This document shows, piece after piece, positions 26,747 through 36,463 of a DNA stretch of 64,000 nucleotides (positions within the stretch are counted from its first letter, which is position 1; each line of letters begins with the position of its first letter). The translations under genes were made by a program, and so were the position numbers. The stretch covers positions 2,108,001 to 2,172,000 of the forward strand of contig NZ_CP179930.1 in NCBI RefSeq assembly GCF_047495495.1, read 5' to 3'. Under the pieces are notes generated by a model. That model did not search any database, was not told the origin of the DNA, and saw only the letters and a program-made list of their open reading frames with translations. This stretch comes from Zymobacter sp047495495 (GTDB lineage: Bacteria > Pseudomonadota > Gammaproteobacteria > Pseudomonadales > Halomonadaceae).

Positions 26747-26773
26747 AAAAGCCGCCCTAACGGATAGAGCGGC
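26747..26773 (-). terminator. degP terminator
   Basis: GCCGC and GCGGC form a stem with a partly paired 13-nt loop, followed on the minus strand by TTTTGTG. It lies 20 bp after the degP stop. Confidence 0.75.
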
Positions 26774-26794
26774 TCGATACCTATTCGACCAGCG

Positions 26795-28252
26795 TTAGTC
26801 TTTGCTTACTTCCAACGCCATATAGATGATCTGTCGATCTCGAATCACACGCATCGAAATAGCATGGCGACTCGGCAGCGCATCGGCCATATGGCTCAGC
26901 TGAGCGGGCGACGTCACGGCCTGACCGTCGAGCTCGACCAGCACATCGCCAGGCATCAGCCCTGCCTGTGCCGCCATGCTACTGTCATCGACTGCCTCAA
27001 TCCTTACCCCGTGCGCAACGCCCAGCAAAGCCAGAGCCTTGGCGTCCAACACCGACGCCTTAATCCCCAAGCGACCACCCGCATGCCGCCCCTGGGGCGG
27101 CGCAGCGGGTGACGCCAACTTCGCCATTGCATCACCGTGCTCGACCAGGGGCACATCAAGCGACACGACGGCCCCTTGCCGCCAGACGTCAAGCACAAGC
27201 TGCTGCCCCGGACGCTGAGCAGCCACGATACGCGGCACGCGATCCACGCTGTCTATCGGCTGACCATTGGCTTTGAGAATGATGTCGCCCGGTCGTACAC
27301 CGGCCCGTTCCGCAGGACTTCCGCTGATCACAGAGGCCACCAACGCCCCTTTCGTTTCACCCCGCCCAAAGGCCCGCGCCAGACGCCCATCCAATGCCTG
27401 CAAGGAGACCCCCAACCATGCCCGATGCACACGGCCATCCTGCTTGAGCTGATCGGCTACGGATAGCGCCACGTTAGCTGGAATGGCGAACGACAGCCCC
27501 ATATAGCCACCGCTTCGAGTTAGAATCTGTGAGTTGATCCCCACTACGTCACCGTTGAGGTTCAACAGCGGCCCACCCGAGTTACCCGGATTGATGGCGA
27601 CATCGGTCTGGATGAACGGCACCGTGCCGTCCCCCGATAAGTTACGGTCCGTGGCACTGACAATGCCTGCGGTAATCGACTGATCAAAACCAAATGGCGA
27701 TCCGATGGCCGCCACCCATTCTCCCGGTTGGAGCTGATCGGAATTGCCCAGTGGCAGCACCGGCAGATCGTGCGCATCCACTTTAAGCAGAGCGATATCC
27801 GTACGCTTGTCCGTGCCCACCAGACGAGCATCCAGCTCGCGCCGGTCACTGAACTTCACCTTGATGCGCTCGGCCCCGTCCACCACATGTGCGTTGGTCA
27901 GAATATAACCGTCCCGTCCGATGACGAACCCCGATCCCAACGACCGCACCTCATCAAGAGGACGACGCCAACCGGGGGTAATACCGAACGGGGCCTGATC
28001 AAAGAAGCGCCGGAACGGCTCAGGTACATCGGAGAGATCCAGCACCAGCCCATCATCACCCCATGCACCGCGTGCTGCCGAAATATTGACGACGGACGGT
28101 GCCGCTTTCTTCATCAAGGACGTGAAGTTCGGCAGTGCAGAGACGGAAGATAAGGAAGGCACTGGGGCCACATCGTCTGCGCTGGCCAACAGCGATGAAA
28201 AAGGAACGGACAACAGTACCGCCAGAGGAAGGAATGTGCGTCGAATCGACAT
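26795..28252 (-). CDS. degP: DegP/MucD-type periplasmic serine protease
   Basis: 485 residues with a signal peptide ending near ASADD. The trypsin-like domain has His in TNAHVV (about 120), Asp in DIALLK (about 151) and Ser in NPGNSGGPLL (about 226). Two PDZ domains follow. HtrA proteases degrade or refold damaged periplasmic proteins under sigma-E control. The start lies eight bases after GGAG; the frame is open 61 codons upstream but without signal-peptide character. Confidence 0.93.
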   Translation of the reverse strand: MSIRRTFLPLAVLLSVPFSSLLASADDVAPVPSLSSVSALPNFTSLMKKAAPSVVNISAARGAWGDDGLVLDLSDVPEPFRRFFDQAPFGITPGWRRPLDEVRSLGSGFVIGRDGYILTNAHVVDGAERIKVKFSDRRELDARLVGTDKRTDIALLKVDAHDLPVLPLGNSDQLQPGEWVAAIGSPFGFDQSITAGIVSATDRNLSGDGTVPFIQTDVAINPGNSGGPLLNLNGDVVGINSQILTRSGGYMGLSFAIPANVALSVADQLKQDGRVHRAWLGVSLQALDGRLARAFGRGETKGALVASVISGSPAERAGVRPGDIILKANGQPIDSVDRVPRIVAAQRPGQQLVLDVWRQGAVVSLDVPLVEHGDAMAKLASPAAPPQGRHAGGRLGIKASVLDAKALALLGVAHGVRIEAVDDSSMAAQAGLMPGDVLVELDGQAVTSPAQLSHMADALPSRHAISMRVIRDRQIIYMALEVSKD

Positions 28253-28606
28253 CAGAGGAGCTCCCAACAACAGAAAGATGCTCGGAGTCGAGCAGAAAAC
28301 GATGTTGACTGCATCTTGCTGCACCGTCGCGCAGCAACGCAGCGATCCACTGCATAAAGGATGCCCGGCGGACACCGCCGAGCCCGCCACGGCTGAACGG
28401 ACTCTGCGTCCAGCACCGTGAAGAGATAAGGGCAAAAAGCCTCATCTACAATACGCGGCACCTTTGAAAAGCCCACCACCTTAAAAGGCCGGCCACCTTC
28501 GATGTCAGCGCCCATCTTCATCACTGTGAGCGATGACACATTATCCTGTAAGCGCACCAAGCGGCCATATCGACACCATAACGGCGTTCAGTCGCTATCG
28601 GACAGG
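28253..28606. other. Gene-free leader between degP and rseA
   Basis: About 350 bp between the rseA terminator and the degP start. The position where rseB/mucB would be expected is empty. No sigma-E promoter consensus was found here by eye. Confidence 0.5.
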
Positions 28607-28608
28607 CA

Positions 28609-28647
28609 CAAAAAAGCGCGACCGCCCTGAACAGGAACCCATCGCGC
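28609..28647 (-). terminator. rseA terminator
   Basis: On the minus strand GCGCGA pairs with TCGCGC, followed at once by six T residues. It separates rseA from degP. Confidence 0.7.
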
Positions 28648-28681
28648 CAACATCATCAAGGATTCTTACCCACCGACTGAA

Positions 28682-29368
28682 TCAGCGATTCAGGCCACGC
28701 TCGAAATGGAAGCGTGTGGAATCGGTATCCTGCTGCTCACTGTGGCCGTTGTAGCGGCGGCTGTGTGATTTTGCACCAGCCTCATCGCTACTCACACTCC
28801 AGCTAACAGGGGTCAGATCGCCTCCCGCAGCATGCGCGAAGTCAGCGTAGCTTGCCGCCATGGCCTGATTGCCCTGACCGAAGTAGCCCAGTGTTCCCAA
28901 ACTATCGCTGCCATTGACCGCCAGTTGCTGAGCGGCGTTGTCCAGCACGGCATTGTTCGCCTGCAGGGAAGCGGCATCAGGCAAAGCGGCACTGTCATGT
29001 CCGCGATAGAACTGCACACCAGAGACCACCATTAGGCTCACGGCTGCAGCAACCGCAGCGCCACCCATCAGCGAAAGGCCACGACGTTTCTGGCTCCGCA
29101 CGGACTGTGCCGGTGCGACTGCCTCGACGGCGGTATCGCCAAGAGGTGTTTCTTCCTGCTCGATCACGGCCATGACACTTGAGGCAATATCCATATCCAC
29201 TACGGTATCGCGCTCGCGCCGCAAGGCGCTGCGCATGAGGTGATAGCGGCGCCAGACATCCCCCAGCTCAGGGGATTCATCAAGTGTCTTGAGCACGCGA
29301 CGGAGTTCGAGCTCGTTACCTTCCCCATCCATGATGGCTGACAGGGATTCATGTAACTGCTGAGTCAT
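28682..29368 (-). CDS. rseA: Anti-sigma-E factor RseA/MucA
   Basis: 228 residues. The N-terminal cytoplasmic anti-sigma domain (LHESLSAIMDGEGNELELRRVLK, LGDVWRRYHLMRSALR) is followed by one membrane helix (about 96-116, LSLMGGAAVAAAVSLMVVSG) and a periplasmic tail. It should hold the sigma factor RpoE (29879-30478) inactive until proteolysis. GAGGG eight bases before this ATG favours it over one 12 codons upstream. It is separated from rpoE by 510 bp and a strong terminator, so it is not the second gene of an rpoE operon. Confidence 0.88.
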   Translation of the reverse strand: MTQQLHESLSAIMDGEGNELELRRVLKTLDESPELGDVWRRYHLMRSALRRERDTVVDMDIASSVMAVIEQEETPLGDTAVEAVAPAQSVRSQKRRGLSLMGGAAVAAAVSLMVVSGVQFYRGHDSAALPDAASLQANNAVLDNAAQQLAVNGSDSLGTLGYFGQGNQAMAASYADFAHAAGGDLTPVSWSVSSDEAGAKSHSRRYNGHSEQQDTDSTRFHFERGLNR

Positions 29369-29815
29369 TTGCAACGCCCTCGGTTCAGAAGCGTAAAAGA
29401 TCAAGTGTCATGCCATAAGACAGGAAGATCGGCGGAAAGTTTATGCCCATTGTGATCTTGAACTGCCAGAAAGGATATTTCATGCAGATAAAAAGCACGA
29501 ATATTTTGGCCATGTGCAAGGGCTGACAGGCCGCCTGCAGAGTGACATCGACACTGCGGATTCATGGTTCAGACCGCACGCCCTTCCAGATAGTTCACCG
29601 GCGTTGACGGTCTTTTCGCTCACTCACAGGACCATTATGTAACAAGTGTCACCAATTCAATGCGTTTCGCACCGTTTTATTTAGGTATAGCCCTGGTCTC
29701 AGAAGCGACACAGCCCTTTCGGCATCTCGCTTCGAACGAGATTCGGGCAGTATATCCCGGTGCAGCGACGCCAACTGCCTCCAGATACACACTTCTACAT
29801 AGTGTAAAAATTAGC
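29369..29815. other. Gene-free spacer between rpoE and rseA
   Basis: Nearly 450 bp without a credible open frame, lying past the rpoE terminator. It must carry a separate rseA promoter, which I could not identify. Confidence 0.5.
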
Positions 29816-29816
29816 T

Positions 29817-29852
29817 AAAAAAAATCCCCTGGCATCAAGCAATGCCAGGGGA
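29817..29852 (-). terminator. Strong terminator after rpoE
   Basis: TCCCCTGGCAT and ATGCCAGGGGA form an 11-bp perfect stem with a 6-nt loop; on the minus strand it ends in a run of eight or more T residues. It lies 26 bp past the rpoE stop. Confidence 0.95.
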
Positions 29853-29878
29853 AGAGGGGTTATTCGGTAACGTACAGC

Positions 29879-30478
29879 TTATTCGTTAGCGGCCTTATCC
29901 TTCGGATAGAGCAGCGCCTGTATACGAGCGTCGACGGCTTCACGCGCTCTAAAGATACGGGAACGTACGGTGCCCACCGGGCACTGCATTACTTCGGCGA
30001 TATCCTCATAGGATAGGCCTTCCAGCTCGCGCAAGGTAATGGCGGTACGCAGGTCCTCAGTCAGGTTATCGATCGCATCGTAGACGACCGATTCAAGCTG
30101 ATCACGGGCCATAGCAGACTCTGGCGTTTCCATATCCGCCAGTCGGCCACTGTTGTCTAGTACCTCGGCATCTACGATATCAAGGTCGCTGCTTGGTGGT
30201 CGGCGACCACGCGCCACCACATGGTTCTTCGCCGTATTGATGGCGATACGGTACATCCAAGTGTAGAAAGCGCTGTCGTTACGAAACTTCCCCAAGGCAC
30301 GGTATGCCTTGATGAAGGCTTCCTGAGCGACGTCTTGGACGTCACCGGAATCGTGTACGTAGCGGCTTACTAAACCAATGATCTTGTGCTGGTATTTCCT
30401 GACCAGCAGATCGAAAGCGCGGGAATCACCTTTCTGGGCACGTTCGACAAGCTGCTGATCCGTTTCGGTCGTCGCCAT
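29879..30478 (-). CDS. rpoE: RNA polymerase sigma-E factor (RpoE/AlgU)
   Basis: 199 residues. Region 2 has AFDLLVRKYQHKIIGLVSRY, DVQDVAQEAFIKAYRAL and FYTWMYRIAINTAKNH. Region 4 has ITLRELEGLSYEDIAEVMQCPVGTVRSRIFRARE. It directs envelope-stress transcription. AGGGG before the ATG at 30476-30478 fixes the start; a longer open frame upstream is leader. A sigma-E-type promoter at 30769-30796 implies autoregulation. Confidence 0.96.
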   Translation of the reverse strand: MATTETDQQLVERAQKGDSRAFDLLVRKYQHKIIGLVSRYVHDSGDVQDVAQEAFIKAYRALGKFRNDSAFYTWMYRIAINTAKNHVVARGRRPPSSDLDIVDAEVLDNSGRLADMETPESAMARDQLESVVYDAIDNLTEDLRTAITLRELEGLSYEDIAEVMQCPVGTVRSRIFRAREAVDARIQALLYPKDKAANE

Positions 30479-30768
30479 GGGCGCACCCCTATTCGCTTGC
30501 GTGCTCCTCGGCACGGGTGTCTGACACCCTCGGTATCCATGGCGTGAATGACTTCGTACGGTACTCGTTCTAAGACACGCCATGCCTGACCAAGAAGATT
30601 CAATTTGACGTGCATCACACCACAAAACAAGGCAGGAAATGATGCAACAATCGGTAAACTTTGGGAAAGACGACTTCCCTACGGTCATGCAACGCTTACG
30701 ATGACTCTGTTTTAGAGGCTCGCGGCCTTGAAGTATGTCAGCGTCAACATGACGTCACGTCTTTGGCA

Positions 30769-30796
30769 TAAGACATTCCACTGTAATACAAGTTCC
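30769..30796 (-). promoter_or_regulatory. Sigma-E promoter of rpoE
   Basis: On the minus strand GGAACTT (30790-30796) and TCTTA (30769-30773) are separated by 16 bases. This fits the GAACTT-N16-TCtgA consensus of RpoE/AlgU. It lies about 290 bp before the rpoE start, giving a long leader. Confidence 0.75.
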
Positions 30797-31007
30797 ATGC
30801 TACTATCTCTGTCCTGTGAATCCGGTGCCGACCTTTCATGCCAGCACATCCGGCGCATTGACCGATCCATGTCATGACGGCACATTAGTCGACTTCCGCA
30901 CATTGGTCTTGCGGTACTGCGTGGCGACACATGCATTGACACGCGGCAGAAGCATCGCTCGACCAGACCTCCAGGACGCTGTTGCAGATATTATCGAAGG
31001 CCTTCCC

Positions 31008-32078
31008 ATGAACGACACCAATAACCCCAATGTGCAGGGCTACACCCTCATCCGTTCACCCGAAGCGCTCAGAGAACGCTATCCTTTGAGCCAGCAGGCC
31101 GTTGACCGTATCCAGTCTTATCGAGACACCGTGAAACGCATCCTGGACGGTGATGATCATCGTCTGCTGGTAGTGGTCGGCCCGTGCTCGCTGCACGACA
31201 CCGAAGCGGCCCTCGATTACGCCAAACGCCTAGCAGCGTTGTCCGCTGCTGTCAGCGATACGCTGTTCATCGTCATGCGCGCCTACTTCGAAAAACCGCG
31301 CACGACGGTCGGCTGGAAAGGCCTGATCAACGACCCTCACATGGATGGCAGCTTCGCCGTCGAAGAAGGGCTTGAAAAGGCGCGTTCACTGCTGGTCGAG
31401 CTGAGCGAACTCGGCCTGCCACTGGCCACCGAAGCACTTGATCCGATCGCGACCCAGTACATCCAAGACTGCATCAGCTGGACCGCCATCGGCGCACGCA
31501 CGACCGAATCGCAGACGCATCGCGAAATGGCCTCCGGCCTGCCAAGCCCGATCGGCTTCAAGAACGGTACCGATGGCGGCTTCACCGTGGCTATCAATGC
31601 GCTGCAGGCCATCTCGCATGCCCACTCGTATCTGAACATCGCACCAAACGGTCAGGTAGCCATCGTGCGCTCCAATGGCAACTGTGGTCATATCGTGCTG
31701 CGCGGTGGCAACGGCAAGCCCAACTACGACGCCGAAAGCGTTGCGGCGGCAGAACAGGCACTGGCCAAGGCCAGCATGCCCGCCGACCTGATGGTGGACT
31801 GCTCGCACGCCAACTCCAGTAAAGATCCGGCCAATCAGCCGGTTGTGCTCGAAGATGTCGTCAAGCAGATCGAACAGGGCAACCGTAGCATCATGGGGGT
31901 CATGATTGAGTCCAACATCAACTGGGGCGCTCAGCCGCTGACCTGTGATCTGAGCGCACTGGAATACGGTGTCTCAATTACCGATGGCTGCATCGATTGG
32001 TCCACGACCGAAAAATGCCTGTACGACATGGCTGATCGCCTGAAAGGCATTCTGCCCGCGCGTCAGCGTCACGCCTGA
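31008..32078 (+). CDS. aroG: 3-deoxy-7-phosphoheptulonate (DAHP) synthase, class I
   Basis: 356 residues. Motifs VVGPCSLHD, MRAYFEKPRTTVGWKGLINDP, LPLATEALDPI, IGARTTESQTHREMASGL, GNCGHIVLRGG, MVDCSHANSSKDP and GVMIESNI are those of AroF/AroG/AroH. First step of aromatic amino-acid synthesis from PEP and erythrose 4-phosphate. Which inhibitor it responds to cannot be told. GAAGG seven to eight bases before the ATG supports this start over one 64 codons upstream. Confidence 0.94.
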   Translation: MNDTNNPNVQGYTLIRSPEALRERYPLSQQAVDRIQSYRDTVKRILDGDDHRLLVVVGPCSLHDTEAALDYAKRLAALSAAVSDTLFIVMRAYFEKPRTTVGWKGLINDPHMDGSFAVEEGLEKARSLLVELSELGLPLATEALDPIATQYIQDCISWTAIGARTTESQTHREMASGLPSPIGFKNGTDGGFTVAINALQAISHAHSYLNIAPNGQVAIVRSNGNCGHIVLRGGNGKPNYDAESVAAAEQALAKASMPADLMVDCSHANSSKDPANQPVVLEDVVKQIEQGNRSIMGVMIESNINWGAQPLTCDLSALEYGVSITDGCIDWSTTEKCLYDMADRLKGILPARQRHA

Positions 32079-32088
32079 TTGTGCCGAC

Positions 32089-32110
32089 AAAAAAAAGGCT
32101 TTCGGGCCTT
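32089..32110 (-). terminator. Minus-strand terminator after the 47-residue frame
   Basis: AAGGC/GCCTT with a 6-nt loop runs into eight T residues on the minus strand. It starts three bases after the stop codon of the small frame at 32113-32256 and points away from aroG. Confidence 0.75.
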
Positions 32111-32112
32111 CT

Positions 32113-32256
32113 CTACACCTTGCGTCCGTCATCGAACGTGATGTCTGTCCCGCCATTGCCTTGCGCGATGTAGTCGAATGACTCGTGCCCTATAGCGTAG
32201 CGGCCTTTCTTCATAAAACCGCTGCTGGTCTCGGTTCGACACGCCAACCAAGGCAT
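32113..32256 (-). CDS. Candidate 47-residue protein, antisense to the aroG 3' region
   Basis: The frame opens with ATG at 32254-32256 and contains FMKKGRYAIGHESFDY and AQGNGGTDITFDDGRKV, an amino-acid mix that looks like real protein. It ends at TAG directly before a minus-strand terminator. A shorter version could start at the ATG at 32212-32214 (33 residues). No clear ribosome binding site precedes either start. I do not recognise the family. It could also be the remnant of a longer gene. Confidence 0.4.
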   Translation of the reverse strand: MPWLACRTETSSGFMKKGRYAIGHESFDYIAQGNGGTDITFDDGRKV

Positions 32257-32271
32257 GTTTTCAAGATAGCA

Positions 32272-32321
32272 GAACGCCCCGCTCGGAGAGGAACATTCCC
32301 TCTCTGGACGGGGCGTTTTTT
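32272..32321 (+). terminator. Plus-strand terminator, probably of the aroG transcript
   Basis: ACGCCCCG and CGGGGCGT enclose AGAGG/CCTCTCT pairing and are followed by TTTTTT. It is the first plus-strand terminator after aroG, 190 bp past its stop, with the antisense small frame in between. Confidence 0.88.
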
Positions 32322-32481
32322 CTGCGGCCTACCGCCTCTGTCGCCATAGACGCTTTTCTCTATAGAACAGAGGGACGCACCGAAATGCGATACTACCTAC
32401 CATGCCTCACGGCAACATCTCGTCACTTCCAAACCGCTGATTAACGTCGGCCTACAAGGTATCGCCCGCCTGACACGACCC

Positions 32482-34206
32482 TCACGGCTTCAGCAAACGA
32501 GGCAGGTGAATCAGGCACGGTCCATGCCCCAGCGTGAAGCGCTCGCTCTGTCCGGCTTGGAGCGCTTCCTGCAGGAAGCGGCGTGCCAACGTGATGGCTT
32601 CCAACCAATCATGTCCTTGAGCTCGCAGCGCAGTGATGGCAGACGATAGCACGCAGCCCGTTCCATGCGTATTGGGCGTGTTCACCCGCGGCAACGACAG
32701 TCGATGCACGTCACCCTGCTCATTAACGAACACATCCAGCGCTAGGCGTCCTTCCATATGTCCCCCCTTAACCAGAACCTGACGCGCGCCGCGATCGCGC
32801 AACTCAAGTGCGGCCGCTTCCAGACCTTCTGGCGTCGGTGGGATATCGCGCCCCAGCAGGGCTTCTGCTTCGGCCAGATTAGGGGTAATCAGACTGGCCA
32901 ACGGCACCAACCGTTCCCATAGCAGGCACTCGGCATCGGCCATCAATAACGCATGGCCTGACGTCGATACCATTACGGGGTCAAGCACGATATCGCAGGG
33001 CGGATGACCATCGCCCTGTTCCAGCAGGCATTCTGCCACGGCCATCACGATATCGGCCTGTCCCAGCATGCCAATCTTGAGCGCATCGACATCAAGGTCT
33101 TCGAACACCGCTTCTATTTGCGCTTTGATCATGGCAGGCGCCAACGGCGCCACATCGTTGACCCCCAGCGTGTTCTGCGCCACCACCGCCGTAATGGCAC
33201 TGGCACCGAACACCTTAAGGGCTCGGAAGGTGGAAAGGTCCGCCTGTAGCCCCGCCCCTCCGGTCGGATCAGTGCCCGCGATGGTCATGGCGATCGGGGG
33301 ACGAGGATCACAGGCGCGCCGCTGAGGAATCATCGACGAAGCTTCGGCCGCAAACACTCGCCCAACTCGCAGCGAGGACAGGGTTGTCGACTCTTCTGCC
33401 AACACATACAGCGCATCCAAAAGACCGGCCATCAGCGCTCCCGGCCCTTGGGCTGACACTGCCGCACGCTCGGCCGCTAGTGTGAACCATAGCGTAGCGA
33501 CCAACGCGGCTTCACCGGCATCAACATCCTTTAGACCGGCCACAGCAGCCATCAGCGCACCCAGCATGCAGCCTGCCCCAGTAATACGCGTCAGTAGTGC
33601 GTGACCGTGCTGCACCGCCAACACACCATCAGCGGTCACGATCAGATCGGTTTCCCCGCTGATCGCCACGGCGTTGACACCCTGCGCCAGCAGCTGGCGC
33701 GCTGCGGGTAGCGCATGACAGGGCTGAACGGTACTGTCCGTTCCACGCCCACCTTCCCCACCGGCCAGTGCAATCACTTCCGAGGCATTGCCTCGTACGA
33801 TGGAGGGCGGACAGTGTGCTACCACGGACAGCACCCACTCGGTACGCGGTGCCAGTGCCCCCACGGCAACCGGGTCCAACACCCACGGCAGGTTGCTGGC
33901 ATGCCGCACCTCTATGGCCTGCCGCATAGCATCTGCACGCGAGGCCGAAAAGGTGCCAATGTTGATCAGCATGCCGTCAGCCAGCGCGGCCAGCGCACGA
34001 CACTCGTCGCGATCCACGACCATCAACGGGGATGCACCGCAGGCCAACAGCGCGTTGGCCGTGACGTTCGTTACGACCTCATTGGTGAGGCAGTGCACCA
34101 GCGGATGCTGTTGCTGTACCTGCTGCAGGCAGCGCTGCAGGCTACAGCGCGCCTCTTCTGCGGCATGAGGATCAGCGACGGCAATCACTTCATCGTCATC
34201 CATCAT
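32482..34206 (-). CDS. Fused hydroxyethylthiazole kinase (ThiM) - HMP(-P) kinase (ThiD)
   Basis: 574 residues. The N-terminal half (about 20-275) is ThiM: HCLTNEVVTNVTANALLACG, WVLDPVAVGA, ITGAGCMLGAL. The C-terminal half (about 300-574) is ThiD: AMTIAGTDPTGGAGLQADL, FEDLDVDALKIGML, DPVMVSTSG, VNTPNTHGTGCVLSSAI. ThiM salvages thiazole alcohol; ThiD phosphorylates HMP twice to the substrate of ThiE. It lies 6 bp after thiC, hence under the same riboswitch. Both active sites look complete. The linker of about 25 residues is unremarkable. Confidence 0.93.
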   Translation of the reverse strand: MMDDDEVIAVADPHAAEEARCSLQRCLQQVQQQHPLVHCLTNEVVTNVTANALLACGASPLMVVDRDECRALAALADGMLINIGTFSASRADAMRQAIEVRHASNLPWVLDPVAVGALAPRTEWVLSVVAHCPPSIVRGNASEVIALAGGEGGRGTDSTVQPCHALPAARQLLAQGVNAVAISGETDLIVTADGVLAVQHGHALLTRITGAGCMLGALMAAVAGLKDVDAGEAALVATLWFTLAAERAAVSAQGPGALMAGLLDALYVLAEESTTLSSLRVGRVFAAEASSMIPQRRACDPRPPIAMTIAGTDPTGGAGLQADLSTFRALKVFGASAITAVVAQNTLGVNDVAPLAPAMIKAQIEAVFEDLDVDALKIGMLGQADIVMAVAECLLEQGDGHPPCDIVLDPVMVSTSGHALLMADAECLLWERLVPLASLITPNLAEAEALLGRDIPPTPEGLEAAALELRDRGARQVLVKGGHMEGRLALDVFVNEQGDVHRLSLPRVNTPNTHGTGCVLSSAITALRAQGHDWLEAITLARRFLQEALQAGQSERFTLGHGPCLIHLPRLLKP

Positions 34207-34212
34207 AACGCC

Positions 34213-36138
<1,926 letters not shown>

Positions 36139-36238
36139 GGTGCCATCTCACAGGATAGGAATCCCGAAGAGCACGCACGAAAGGATGGCGCGGGACAGTA
36201 TGAACAGGAGGCGGACGCTCACTGCAGGACGTGCCGCT

Positions 36239-36361
36239 GCTTGATCCCTCCGCTGGTACCCTCCCTTACGGGAATTAGCCAGATCAGGTTCAACGGGACC
36301 AATGCTCGGCGCCTGTAGCGCTTGCATCATCTCAGCCGGATCTACCGGCACCCCGTCAAGC
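36239..36361 (-). ncRNA. TPP riboswitch upstream of thiC
   Basis: Read on the minus strand, P1 GCTTGA (36356-36361) pairs with TCAAGC (36239-36244). Between them are CGGGGTGCCGG, GGCTGAGATGATGC, and ACCTGATCTGGCTAATTCC followed by AGGGAGGGTACC. These are the core thi-box elements. It lies 100 bp before the thiC start. Confidence 0.96.
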
Positions 36362-36463
36362 AGTCACTGCCAGCCTAGCGCTGACAGCTACGAATTCGTG
36401 GGTAGAATGCAGCAAGGTGGCGGAGAGTGCAAGCACAACTAAAGGTAAAGATGGACCAATAAT

